Origin: Nissolia schottii
Taxonomy: Eukaryota; Streptophyta; Magnoliopsida; Fabales; Fabaceae
NCBI GenBank assembly: GCA_003254905.1
Contig: QANU01015176.1
Location: 71,861 to 135,860, forward strand
DNA: 64,000 nt
Reading direction: 5' to 3'
Within the stretch, counting starts at the first letter, position 1. The number at the start of each line of letters is the position of its first letter. This document shows, piece after piece, positions 10,381-22,199 of this stretch. The notes beneath the pieces were generated by a model. It did not search any database, had not been told where the DNA came from, and saw only the letters and a program-made list of their open reading frames with translations. The position numbers were made by a program, and so were the translations under genes.

Positions 10381-10953
10381 CATGGTTGTTAAACTCTCGA
10401 GTTAACTCATAAACTCTTACGAGTTTACGATTTTACTACACAAAAACGGGTTAACACTTATGTAAACTCTTTTTTGGTAAACTCGTACGAGTTTAAGTAA
10501 ACTCTCGATTCTACTAGCGAGTTCATGAGTTAAAATCTACCTACGAGTTTACGAGTTTACCTCAAAATGTACAAATTTTGTAACTTTGTTAGATACTTAC
10601 CTAACTTTGTTTATATTAGATAATGTATATTGAGTTTATTTTGTTAATTTCATATATTTATCATAATTGAGCTATGTTTTATTGAACTATAAAATAATAC
10701 ATATGATGAATAAAGTATGACATAATCACTAAGTGTCATGCATTAAGGTGTATTTTATGATATGTCTTTCATTAATTTAATTTAAAGTTAACATTATTCA
10801 ATTTCAATTATAAATACATTATTTAATTAAGTTTAGTTCCTAATTATATTGCTTATAACATATTTTTTTACGTATGTAAACTCATACGAGTTTACGATCC
10901 GAGTTTGCTGAGACTCCACGAGTTTACTTAAACTCTCGAGTTTGACAACCTTG
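10381..10953. mobile_element. hAT-type MITE with 8-bp target duplication
   Basis: The element starts CATGGTTGTTAAACTC and ends as the inverse of CAAGGTTGTCAAACTC. It is flanked by TACTTATC at 10373-10380 and 10954-10961, an exact 8-bp duplication typical of hAT transposition. The interior begins and ends with repeated ACTCGTAAACTCG blocks in both orientations around an AT-rich core. Related pieces lie at 37420-37615 and 40667-40835. Confidence 0.85.
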
Positions 10954-10961
10954 TACTTATC

Positions 10962-11437
10962 AATAAAAAAATCAATTTTAATTAAAAAAAAAGGTAAGAT
11001 TATAGGCTATCAAAATTACATATTAACGAAAATCACTTTTGAGCAAAGATATAAAGATATAACGTATAGCCTATGAAAAACGTTTATTAATAAAAATGTT
11101 TGTTTTTAATGAAAAAGACAATGTTATAGTCTATGAAAGATAATCATTGATCCAAAAAAGTCATTTTTAAGGGGGAAAAAGAAAGGGGAGGCTAAAGGCT
11201 ATGGAAACTGCATATTACCGAAAATTGTATTTTTGAACAAAAATACAAGGTTAACCTATAAAAAATTCTCATTAATAAAGAGGTTTACTTTTAATAATTG
11301 AAAAAAATAAGACTATAGCTTATGAAAGATGGTTATTAATCCAAAAAAGTCATTTTTAACAAAAAGGGAAATTTATAAGCTATGAAAAGTGCATATTATG
11401 CCAAAAATCATTTTTGAGCAAAAATACAAAGTTATAG
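10962..11437 (+). repeat. Satellite of about 180 bp period, continuation
   Basis: The same monomer as at 9700-10380, with GTGCATATTA-type landmarks near 11007, 11207 and 11385. The array ends abruptly at AAAGTTATAG where the family C LTR begins, showing that the LTR inserted into pre-existing satellite. Confidence 0.8.
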
Positions 11438-12124
11438 TCTAACATCCCGAACTTTCCCTTATGAGAATTTCGCTTAAACCCTATTTTTCTTGCTTAGTTA
11501 AAAGCATGTAAAAGGCGATTATTCTGACCGGGGAATTTAGCAGGTCGCGGATATGTGCTCAGAACATTTTTAGGATGTCCGTCTGCACGCGGCATTTTCA
11601 TAGAATGATAGTATAATATTATGGGTTTAATTAATGGAATTAATAAATAATAATATATAAATATAAGAAAAGAAAAAGGGAAAGAAAGAAGAGAATAGGC
11701 ATAGGGGGGACCGAACCCCTTGCCTATAAAGGTCCCCCATTTAGCTTCTGAGAAAAGGAAAAAAGAAAGTTAGAAAAGTTACTCTGCCAGTATCGTTCCA
11801 GCACATCGCGGTTGCGCTACCGAGCTTAGGAAAAATAGGAGGAACACACCAAAGTGACGAGGATAATTCCCTCATCACGGGCCACTGACCAAAACGCACA
11901 TAGGAAGTGGGTAACTCTAAGCCCACTGTCTATGTGGTTTAATTTTTTAACTGTGTATATGCTATGTTGTATGTTGGACTGTAAAACTGTTAAGTAGTAT
12001 TTTGGGGGAATATAGGGTAAAAAGGGTTTTGAGAAATTTTGAGAATTGAAATGCATAACTGTACTAATTGGAACCCTAGGAACAATAGGTTTCTGTGGAA
12101 AATTGAGAACTGAAGTCTCAGGGA

Positions 12125-12370
12125 AGCGATTTTATAGCTTTCATTCGAATGGAAGAGGAATTCAGTCGAATGAAAGCCATTTCGAGCTTTCAATCGATTG
12201 AATTCCCATTCTGTCGAATAAAAGAAAATTTCAAGATTTCATTCGATTGAATTCGCAAGTATTCGAATGAAAGCTTGTTGAGGATTTCAATCGAATAAAA
12301 CCCCATTTTAGTCGAATGAAAACACTAGTAGGGATTTCATTCGAATGCAACCTTAGGCATTCAAATGAAA
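12125..12370. repeat. ATTCGAATGAAA degenerate repeat cluster in LTR C2
   Basis: About ten copies of (A)TTCGAATGAAA or its complement TTTCATTCGAA, often separated by GAATTC or GGATT spacers, lie in 245 bp. The core TTCGAA is palindromic, so copies read on either strand. It lies in the upstream half of the LTR. Confidence 0.7.
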
Positions 12371-12693
12371 CCTGAAAGACTTGAGACTTTAGTGGTTCCA
12401 AGGGATCCAATGAGCAAGGATAGGTCCATTATTGTGTATTAAATCATGCATCATGATGAACGGGCTGTGCATAAGTGTTAGGGAAACCCTATAGAATTAG
12501 AGGTCAATCGCCTAATGTTTAAAGATCATAATGGAACATAGGGAATAAGTATATAGTTATATGCTAGGAAGCCTTCTCCTGGCACAGTCTTACAGACACG
12601 CCCCTCACCAGTCCCAAAAGGGTGGATTGGTTCGCGTAGGTTAATGACACAAGGAAGGTAAAGGATAGACAAAAAAAGGAGGAAGTAAAGGAA

Positions 12694-12850
12694 AAAGCGC
12701 TAACCCGGGAAAGTCGGTATGCGTAAGGAGAAAAAGCGCTAACCCGGGAAAGCCGGTATGCGTATGAAAAGATGCACTAACCCGAGCAAGCCGGTATGTG
12801 CTATAAAGGAGAAGAAGGACGCTAACCCGGGCAAGCCGGTATGCGTAAGA
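12694..12850 (+). repeat. Tandem array of CTAACCCGGG..GCCGGTATGCG, four units
   Basis: Four imperfect units of about 35-48 bp share GCTAACCCGGGAAAGCCGG and TATGCGTA. The third unit has CCCGAGCAAGCC. The array makes a spurious Arg/Leu-rich ORF on -. Confidence 0.85.
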
Positions 12851-13140
12851 GGTTCCCAATGTCCCCCATGCACTATGTAATTATGTAGCTATGTCTGAAT
12901 GAATGTATGTATGTATGTGAGTAGAGATGTATTTGTAATTGTTCATGCATTATGTATCGTTAAGGGAGCGACCCGAGATGACTAGTATGATTTTAACGGT
13001 ATGTATGACTAAGGAGCACTAAGACGTAGGTAAGAAAGACTAGATCCCTGGTCACTTAGTAACATAGATAAAGCCGTTCAGGATCCCAGACAAGATAATA
13101 ATGAGTAGGATACTAGTATGCATGTAACATAGAGATCTCT

Positions 13141-14764
13141 GATGAAAGCCTGTTGTTACACTTTCTCCAATCTTGACATAGTCTGGTTTCCTACAACTGT
13201 GCCAAGTTCGTTGAAAGCTTATCTGCGCTTTTGTCGTTCAAATTAAATATATATCCTACTTTATGGCTTTCAGATCCACAAGGGATCCAATTGCAGTATA
13301 GTCGGGTATATTCGAATCCACAGAGAGTTGCAAAAATACAGTTCTTGAGTTTAGTTAATTAAACAATAGAGTGAAGGATTGGTAAAGTTTTGATAAATTA
13401 ATAAGTAAATAAATAAACAACATAAAAGTAAATAGGCAACAAATCAGAGGTAGTTCCAGAGCTTGTTGGGAGTTGAATCATATCATAGTTTCATGCATCC
13501 ATTTACTTATTACACAGAACTTATCATTTCATTGATTGCCCGCCATCAGTTCTTAACTTGTCATCGCTTTCGCGTATGAAAAGATCACAGGTTTCCTTTG
13601 TTAGATTTGTTACTTTCGTACATAAACTTTAACAAAGTACGCTAGAGTTATTCCAGATGTTAAAACGGCTAACCTTTATTCCAGTTATGGCAACAAGATT
13701 AGATGAAATGATTTAGATCCGACTCTAATGATTGTAACTTCTCGTTCACAACGTTCAAGTCTAGAATCTAGCTTAGCATAGCAATATTGATCTTAACTTG
13801 GTTATAACTTAATTAATATAACTCCCCGTTTACACAACTAAGTCCCAAGTTAAGAAGCAAAACACTAAACTAAGCTAGCATTAAGTGCAAAATCATTCAA
13901 GCAAATCATAAGAATAGATAGATTCACATGCAAAAGTTACATAGATACAAGCATACTACAATATTGATCAAGATCCCAACAACAAGAGGATTAGGAATCC
14001 ATCTTACAAGAGTATCTCGGAGGCAAAGTTTAGACGCTTACCATGACACATAATCACGCCGTCATGACAGCGGTTCGCCGAGCTTCCTCGATCTCCCGAC
14101 TCCTTCACAGGCCTCCTCTTTGTTCCTAACCTAAACTAAGCTTTAAAGTACAAGGGAAATGTTAAAGAATGAAGTTTTGGGGGGAGGAAGGGATGGTTGG
14201 AAGATGCTTTGAAGAGTGGCATGGCCTCCTCTATTTATAAGCAAAATCTGGGTCCATCGCTCAGCGGTTTGGGTACAACCGCTGAGCTATTCTGGCTGTA
14301 TCACTGAGCGATTCTGGCTGTATCACTGAGTGATTGTACTTTTTCGCTCAACGGCGTAATCATTTCACGCGGCTTCATAAATGCGCCAGCAGCTTTTGCA
14401 GGGGCGGCGCCGCAGTCCAGGCTGGCTCCAGCTGGCGCATTTAATGCGCCGCTTGCAAGTGGCTCCAGTGGCAGGATCGCTGAGCAGCCAGGGTAAAATT
14501 GCTGAGCGGTCCTTGTCTCTAGTACGCTGAGCGAGCTTCAGTTATCGCTGAGCGGTCTTGCTCTAACTTCGTCTTTTAGCTCTTTTCCATTTTTGCCCTT
14601 TTGCTCCATTCTTTATGGGTTTATTCTTAATTATTCTTGCATCCATTCTTCAAAATATAGTTAAAATCCTACAAAAATGGGGAATTCATTAGAAAATTCA
14701 TTAAAACCTAAGCAAATAAGTGCCATTTAAATAAGTCAAAATTGCGTAAATTGGGCACTTATCA
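13141..14764 (-). mobile_element. Solo LTR of gypsy family B (copy B1), target site ATCTC
   Basis: Read on -, it begins TGATAAGTGCCCAATTT and ends GGCTTTCATCA. The 5-bp ATCTC is duplicated at 13136-13140 and 14765-14769, and removing one copy restores the family C LTR sequence (AGAGATCTCCTGAGCGGCC). A TATA box (reverse of CTCTATTTATAAGC near 14234) follows a cluster of CGCTCAGCGG/CCGCTGAGC palindromes at 14255-14560. No internal sequence remains, so this is a solo LTR left by LTR-LTR recombination. Confidence 0.9.
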
Positions 14765-15355
14765 ATCTCCTGAGCGGCCTGGTTCATAAGAGAGTTAAAA
14801 AGGCACCCTGTCACTAAGGTAACCCACTGAGGATGAACGCTCTCACCCCACTCGCTTATTCTTCCAGGAGCAGGCGAGGACTAAGTGGACTATAAGGAGC
14901 CCTATGAAGAGCCACCTGTGGAGTCGTGAAGCCAAGTGCAACCCGACCGAGGACCCAGCTCGAGGATTTTATAGTTTAGCTTCATTTTGGATATGTATTT
15001 TGACGTTCCTATATGACACTTGTATGTAAATTATTCTATTACTCTACTGCGGATGTGAAGTTGTGTAATGGACCAAGTTTGTGTATATAACTGCTTATTA
15101 TGCTCATTGACCCCATGAAAGGTTCACCTAAGTAAGCTCGAGCTTTATCGTTTGCATTATATGGTTGATTCACACGTGGCTCATAATTTATGGATAGATA
15201 GTAAGTAGGAAAATTTTGAAACGATCCCTATTTTCCTTAGCCTTATATTTTCAAAAAATGTAATGAAGGACTATGAGTATTTCCACCAGGTGATTGACAA
15301 CCTAATGAGCATTGCTTATGACTCTAGCATAGGCAATTAGCTAGGGTGTTGCAGT

Positions 15356-15367
15356 TGGTATCAGAGC
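15356..15367 (+). other. Primer-binding site, initiator Met tRNA
   Basis: TGGTATCAGAGC lies two bases after the LTR end. It is complementary to the 3' end of plant initiator Met tRNA and is used by many plant gypsy and copia elements to prime reverse transcription. It fixes this LTR as the 5' LTR and gives the element its + orientation. Confidence 0.92.
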
Positions 15368-15528
15368 AGTTTGGTCCTACATGAGCCTATGGATTGAGCT
15401 GCACTATGCTTCCGGGCATGAATTACAGTGTATATATTCTACTAAGTTGTATGTGCTGAGATATGTGTGCTTGCTTTTCTTGAGCCTGATTAACTCGGGA
15501 TATGTGCAGGTGCCGTGGAACAGCCATG

Positions 15529-17335
15529 CCTCCTAGAAGAGACTATACATAGCGCACGATGAAAGCGCCGAAGTTTGCTGAAATTCTCAAAGAAATGGCC
15601 CGAGCCACCCAAGCTCAAGCTGAAGCCACTACTCAAATGGCAGCTGCCACCGCCTATCGCAACCCTGACCCGACGGCTGAAGAGGAAGAAGCTAAGAAGT
15701 TCGCTGAGTTTGGAAGAGCTAACCCTCCGATCTTCGAAGGGCTAATGGATCCAGAACTCCTCCACAACTGGGTAGTAGAGATGGAACAAGTCTTTGATGA
15801 TGTTCCCTGTACTGAGGCACAAAAGGCCCGCTTTTCAGCGAGGAAACTGTGAGGTGCCGCCAGAACCTGGTGGAACTCCGCCAGGCCCTTACTAGAACAG
15901 CAGGAGAGTCCCATTACCTAGGAGCGATTTACCACGGCTCTTCTGAACAAGTACTTCCCCAAAGGACTGAGGCATCTGAATGAAGCTGAGATTATAGCTT
16001 TGCAGCAGGGAGATATGACAGTCGCCAAATACACATCAATTTTCGAGAGGTTGTGCCTCTATTCCTCCACCTACCAGCTGCACCCCGATGAGGCATTGAA
16101 ATGCGGAAAGTTACAGAGGGGGTTGAAGGAGGAACTGCAAATGGCCATTAATCATTGGGATATCCAGGACTATGTTCTCCTGGTCAGCAAGTGTATGACG
16201 TTAGAAGAATCAGCCAAGAACTTGGCCAAAGCCAGGAACGCGAGGAATAAGAGGAGAATGGGGGAACAAATGGGTCTGTCGCAGGCACAGAGACAGAGAG
16301 GATCTTTCTAGGCCCCGTTTCCCAATAGGGGTAGAGGACAGGTTTTTCCGCGACCGCAATAGTGGGCGGTGAGACCACTAGTCCCGGGAGGAGCAGGTTT
16401 TCCTAGGCCCCCGCAGCAGTTCATTAGGTCCCCGCCACCAGCAGTCAGACCCCTGCAGTAGGGGGCATTCTGAGAAGCTCCGGGCAAGAGGTCCGAGGAG
16501 TCCAGCAAGGTAGAGAGCCCAGACCACCATGCCCGAAATGTGGGAGGTCCCACCTAGGGGAATGTCTCGTAGGGCAAAATGTATGCTTTAGATGTGGGCA
16601 AGGAGGTCACCTTGCCAGGCAGTGCCCAATACTTCCACCGCCAGCCCAACAGCAAGGTCGGGTTTTCACCCTACCCGGAGAAGAGGCAACAAACGCCGAA
16701 GGCTTGATCATGGGTAAGTGCACGATGTTGGGTAATACCTTAACTGTGTTGTATGATTCGGGAGCTTCGTACTCTTTTATTTCCTATGATAATGTTAAGA
16801 GATTAGGTCTATCCCCGTAGCACTACCCTACACCCTGAGGGTGTCTACTCCTACTGCCCTGCCTGTCGAGACAAGCCAAGTGTGTCTCTAATGTCCGCTT
16901 CAGCTGCAAGACCAGATGTTCGTAGTTGATCTTATCTGTTTACCCTTGGTAGGCTTGGATATCATTCTTGGGATGGATTGGTTGCGCAACAATCGGGTGA
17001 TCTTAGACTGCGCTAAGAAGTTGGTAACCTTTCCGCCCATGGCGTCGGCCACGCCACCATCTAAGGAAGAATCAATGGTTCTCTACTGCTGTCCATTGGA
17101 AAACCAGAGTTTTATCTTCCTGGCCTCACCAGAAGTGGAGATGAAGCAAGACGTAGAGCATATCCCCGTAGTGCGTGAGTACCCAGATGTATTTCCTGAG
17201 GAGATCCCAGAGTTTCCCCCAAAAAGAGAAGTATAGTTTTCCATTAGCCTGATTCCAGGAGCTGGACCAATCTCTATGGTGCCGTATTGCATGTCTACGG
17301 TGGAACTGCAGGAGCTGAAAAAGCAGTTGAAAGAG
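15529..17335 (+). pseudogene. Ty3/gypsy gag-protease-RT N-terminus, decayed and truncated
   Basis: After an ATG at 15529 and an early stop, the frame continues as a gag protein: FEGLMDPELLHNWV near 15740, GAARTWWNSARP after a stop at 15850, and LHPDEALKCGKLQRGLKEE near 16080. A CCHC zinc-knuckle region follows at 16530-16630 (CPKCGRSHLGEC and CFRCGQGGHLARQC). The aspartic protease motif YDSGASYSFIS is at about 16750, then GLDIILGMDWL near 16955. REYPDVFPEEIPEFPP near 17180 is the usual lead into reverse transcriptase. The sequence stops there because LTR B2 abuts at 17336. Several stops and frameshifts make it non-coding. Domain order and primer site indicate a Ty3/gypsy element, perhaps chromovirus-like. 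Confidence 0.9.
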
Positions 17336-18610
17336 TGTTGAAAGCTTTTTGCAATGGGTTTGCACTCTCGTTTATTTAATATATCATTCTTTTACAACTT
17401 TCAGATTCTCAAGGAATCCGATTGCAGTATAGTCAGGTATAATCGTCTCCACAGGGATTGATAATTTTAAAACAATCGTCTTTGAATTGTGTTACTTTAA
17501 GCTTGTAGGAAATGATTGGTTTTTGTCGAGTAAATTAGCAATGAACAATTTGCAGATAAAGTAAAGTATAAAATGACAGTGAACTTAAGTTTAGGCAAGT
17601 GAAGAAAGATGTTGGGATTTGAATTGCAATATTACCTCAATGTAGCCAACAACTCAGTTAATATGATCTATGAGTTCTTTTGATTTTATCGCCACCAGTT
17701 CTTAACTTAATCATCTCGTTTGAGCATGTTAAGATCACTCGGTTTCCTTCATTAGATTTGTTAATTTCTTACTCAAATTTACCAAAGTAAGCCCGACATT
17801 AATTCAGGTGTTAAAACGACTAATTCTTCATTCCAATTACGGTAACTAAGAATTAGATGAATTGATCTAGGTCAGATTAAATGATTGTAACTTACGTCCA
17901 CAACATTTAAACATTAAATCAAGCTTTTAGCATAGCAAGATTGAACTTAACTTGGTTATAACTTACGTAGTATAGCTTCCACTCGTACAAGTAAGTCTCA
18001 AATCAAGAATCAAAACACTAAACAAAAGCTAGCATTAAGTGCAAGATCAATCATTAAAATCATAGAACATCATAGAATCATATACATAAGTCAAGATGGA
18101 TACATTTAAGCAATACAACGCATCAAATCCCAACAATAAAGAAGTTAGCTATCTATCATCATGGATAGATTACAAACTTACAGGGGTTTAGAGCAATGGT
18201 AGGTTGAGAGGAGTGGTGAAATGCTTCCTTACGTCCACCACGATCTACAACCGTTGGCAACTGCGGCAGCACTTCCTTTAAGGAATGCTTCTAAACCCTA
18301 ACTTTCTTACTAAACCTAACTTAAGAAAATATGGAGAGTGGATGAAATGGTATAGAAGGAGATGGGTTGGATGATGGATTCCTTGAATGCCCCGGCCTCC
18401 CTCTATTTATAGGCAAAAATTGGGAGCATCGCTCAGCGGTTTTGGTACCACCACTGAGCGATTAAGGCGTTATTACTGAGCGGAGTTAGGTTTATCGCTG
18501 AGTGGCGTCATCATTTTACGTGGCTTAATAAATGCGCCGGCAGCTTTTGCAGGGGCGGCGCCGCAACCCAGTTGGCTCCACCTGGCGCATTAAATGTGCC
18601 GGCTGCAAGT
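17336..18610 (-). mobile_element. LTR of gypsy family B (copy B2), truncated
   Basis: On + it starts TGTTGAAAGC and runs collinear with B1 (CAGATTCTCAAGGAATCCGATTGCAG, then TTATAGGCAAAAATTGGG and CGCTCAGCGG). It breaks at GGCTGCAAGT, where LTR C3 begins. The missing part is the 5' end of the LTR. No target duplication can be tested because one end is lost. Confidence 0.8.
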
Positions 18611-20099
18611 TGTAACATCCTAGCTACCTGCATACCCTCGAGTAGTACGCAATGCTTACTAGGTTGTTAATCATTTGGTGGGATTACTTATAGTCCCTTA
18701 TTATCTTTCGAAAATACCAGAGTAAGGAAAATATGGACCATTTTAAAACTTTTCTGTTTGTTAATTTATTTGCAAAGTATGAGCCACGCGTGAATCAAAG
18801 CATATAATACAAACAATAGAGCTAAAGCTTAAAGGCAATAATCGTTACTGGCATAAATAATTACATAATCAAGTATCTGGTCCATCACGAATTACAACCA
18901 ACAGAGTATCATAATAGTTTACATATACAAGCCAAGTACCTCAAAATACATATCAAAATATATCAAAATATGGCAAAATGTCCATATGATGCCAAGCTAG
19001 ACTGGTTGATTCTCGGTCCTCTACTGCTCCGCGTGCTGCTCCTCATAGGGCTCCTCGTAGCCCTCATACTCTTCGCCTGCTCCTGGAAGCATAAGCGAGT
19101 GGGGGGTGAGAACAGTCGTCCTCAGTAGTTAACCTTGGCGTAGAGGATCTCTTTTTCTCACTTATCAACCCGGCCGCTCAGGTGTTTCTAAGTAAACATG
19201 CATACTAACATCCTACTGATTTTTATCTGGCCTAAGGTCCTGAATGGCTTGATCTACTTTACTAGGTGACTGGGGAACTAGTCTTGCTAATCTAAGTTCT
19301 CGTGCTTGTTAACTTTTCTCGCGTATATACATAGCCGTCTCAAGCGTTCTCTTGACGGTATTTACTTCATACACATGTTCATATACATTATCATATACTT
19401 ATACATTACATACTCATTCATCATACCATTTCATCATCATTCATTTCATACTTTATGCATAACTAATGGACCGGGACGCATCCTGCTCTCCATGCTCTCG
19501 GCTAACTAATGGGCCGAGGCTGCGTCGGCTCCCAGCTAACTAATGGACCAGGGCCGCGCTGAGTCTTTCCCACTCATGTAGATGCGGCCAAACATCTACA
19601 ACCTGTTTCTGTCCTCTGATTGATGTGGGCCAGGCAGCGCTATAACCTGAGTGGTTGCGAACCACCGCGGATAACTAATGTTCCGTCTCCGACCATCAAT
19701 AGAGATAACCGTCCACCTAGTGGGAGGGCGAGGGGTTGGCCCTATGACACAACCAAGTGGAGACCCATACATCATCATCATCATATCGTTATCATTTCTT
19801 AGGTGTGACGTCACCCTTTCTCATTCATCTTTTCTTTCTTTCTTTCTTTCTTTTCTTTCTTTCTTTTCCTTCTTTCTCCTTAACCAATCCACCCCTGTGT
19901 GGGGACTGGTGAGGGGCGTTTCCGCCAAGAGAGATGCATCCTATCATATAGCTACATACTTGTTCCCTAAGGTTCATTTATGCTCTTTAAACTTTACGTG
20001 ATTAACCTCTAGTTCTCATGATGCATGATAGCATAATCATTCCTAACATACATATTCTACATGCAATGTTCCACATACATTATCATACATCATCATAAA
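18611..20099 (-). mobile_element. LTR of gypsy family C (copy C3), truncated by LTR A
   Basis: It begins TGTAACATCCTAGCTACC, the reverse complement of the family C 3' end. Through 19500-19870 it is nearly the reverse complement of 1-400, including the GGTCCATTAGTTAGC repeats and a TTTC-rich run at 19830-19875. It stops at CATCATAAA, where LTR A starts. The short ORFs here also occur in C1 but are interrupted by repeat-length differences, so they are not taken as genes. Confidence 0.8.
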
Positions 20100-21696
20100 T
20101 GATAAGTGGATTTTGTACCCTATCTTATTACTCTATAAATGAGCAATTCATACTAAAATTGTGTGGGATTAATATGTAATCAATATGTTTTTGCACATGA
20201 GCCTCTTTTGAGAGAAATTAAGAAAAACGACAAAGTTTAAACATTAATTTAACCCTAGATACTTAATATCTCTTTTGTAGTTTTCTATTATGAAATTTCA
20301 GGAAATGAAGGTTCAAGAAGATCATTGAAGAAGTGAAGAGAAGATGTGACCAAGGACAAACGAGGAAAGAAGTAAGATGGCGAGTTTAAGCAACATCGCT
20401 TAGCGGATAAACAGGGAGAGCTCAGCGAAACAACAACTATTACTCAGCGACGATGAAGGAAATGCTCAGCGATACTGAACAAATCGCTCAGCGGCTGAAC
20501 CCTTTTCGTTCAGCGAAAGTACCAATTTGCACCGGCGCATTTAATGCACCAGCCTGGCGCCAGCTCAGAATTCAGAGCCGCCCTGCAAAAGCTGACCAGC
20601 GCATTTAATGAAGCCGCGTAAGCCGCCTAAATTGACTCAGCCGCTCAGCGCCACCGCTCTATCGCTCAGCGAAAGTGCACATATCGCTCAGCGGCGGTGC
20701 TAAACCGCTGAGCGATCCTGTCGAATCTTGGCCTATAAATAGGAGGCCAAGGCATTCATTTTGATCATCTCTTCCACCCTCCACCCAAGTTCTCCTAGGC
20801 CGAGAACTCTTCCTTTTCCTTTCATATTTCTTCACTTTTTACATTTCTATTTTAAGCACTTTAGGTTTATGGTAGTAAGTGCTTTGTTAGAAGTCTTTTC
20901 CTTTCAAGAATTGTAGCGAAGCTCTGCCGAATTTAATCCAGGTTCTATTGTTCTAATCTTCCATTGTCATTTACATCTTTCCTTTTCTTTATTTACTCAT
21001 TCATTCTCTTTACTTGTTATGAGTTTTAATCCTCCAATCATGGAGGAGTAGTTTATTAATATCTTGCAGGCGGTAACTCTAGATTAAGATTAATTTGAGG
21101 TCTTGCGCTTAATGATTGTTCATGTCTTGTTCCAGCCTAAATTAATGATATAGCGATTGCATGTTATTAGTTAAGGGTTAAATCTAAGTTAATGAATCTT
21201 GACGATTGTATGATTTATTAATCTATGATTAAGGAACTTTTGGAGAACTAATCGGAGTTGATCAGGTTGTGCAATTGGTGCTTAATTAATATGGGTCTTA
21301 ATGCTAAGATCTTGGTTTTAATACCTGTATTAACAAATGCTTAAGGGATTGACGATCGTAGTTTCTTAAGTAAATTGCATATTAGTTAGAGATTTTAACT
21401 AATAAACACCATCTCCTTTCATGAATAATTAATTAGGACCGGTGAGAATTAATCCTGGATCTAGTAATGCCGTATGCAGGATATTGCTTTTATCATTGTG
21501 TTTTACTCTCGTTTTAATCGCTTTTAAATTCATCAAACAAAACCCCCCGATTTAGTTAATTATTAATTGGTTCTAAATTGCTTCTTTGGGAAACGACCTA
21601 GGTTAACCCCCTTTACTACGTTTTTGGGGTTTTCTTGGTTTATAAAATTATTATTTGATCGTGCACTGAAATCTAACGACGTTTTGGTGAGCGTCA
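20100..21696 (+). mobile_element. LTR of Athila-like family A (+ orientation)
   Basis: It starts TGATAAGTGGATTTTGTACCC and ends GTTTTGGTGAGCGTCA. These ends match, in reverse orientation, those of the paired LTRs at 52168-53676 and 56749-58243. A cluster of CGCTCAGCG/CTCAGCGG motifs (20395-20715) is followed directly by a TATA box (CCTATAAATAGG near 20733). No primer site follows; instead an inverted partial LTR of the same family abuts. Flanks do not match, so no target duplication is visible. Confidence 0.8.
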
Positions 21697-22199
21697 TCTA
21701 TCAATCTAGAATTAACCCTAACCAATAACATGCGATCGCTATATCACTAATTAGTTACGGAACAGAATATGAATAAACATTAAGTGCAAGAACCTCTAAT
21801 TAATCCTAATCTAGAGTTACTGCATGCAAGATATTAAGGGAACTATGCCTCTATGGTTGGAGGATAAAAACGCAAAAGAAATAAATTAAAGAAGGAAGAA
21901 GTATAGATCTGAAAATAAATGTGAAACCTAAATTATAAATAAGAAGGATGAGTCGAATCATGAAGAAACTCATACACAATCGCGAGAGCTCCAACAATCT
22001 TTGAACGAACGAAAACTAACAAAGAATCGCTAACATTAACCCTAAGATGCTGGAAAAATATAGGAAAAATCGTGTAGAATCCTAATCCTAAGAGCAGTTG
22101 GGAGATGATATGTGTGGTTGTCTCAATTGTGTTCACCCTATGTCTATTTATAACCTTTTGGGATCACAAAATAGGGTTTTGGGATTTTGCGATGGTGTC

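Larger units (their letters stand above)
11438..15353 (+). mobile_element. 5' LTR of gypsy family C element (C2), split by a solo LTR
   Basis: It starts TCTAACATCCCGAAC (a mutated TGTAACATCCC) and ends GCTAGGGTGTTGCA, directly before a Met-tRNA primer site. Subtracting the nested LTR at 13141-14764 and its duplicated ATCTC leaves about 2.3 kb. The LTR contains ATTCGAATGAAA-type repeats at 12125-12370 and a GCTAACCCGGGAAAGCCGGTATGCG tandem array at 12694-12850. Short ORFs in it are not conserved among copies. Confidence 0.8.
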
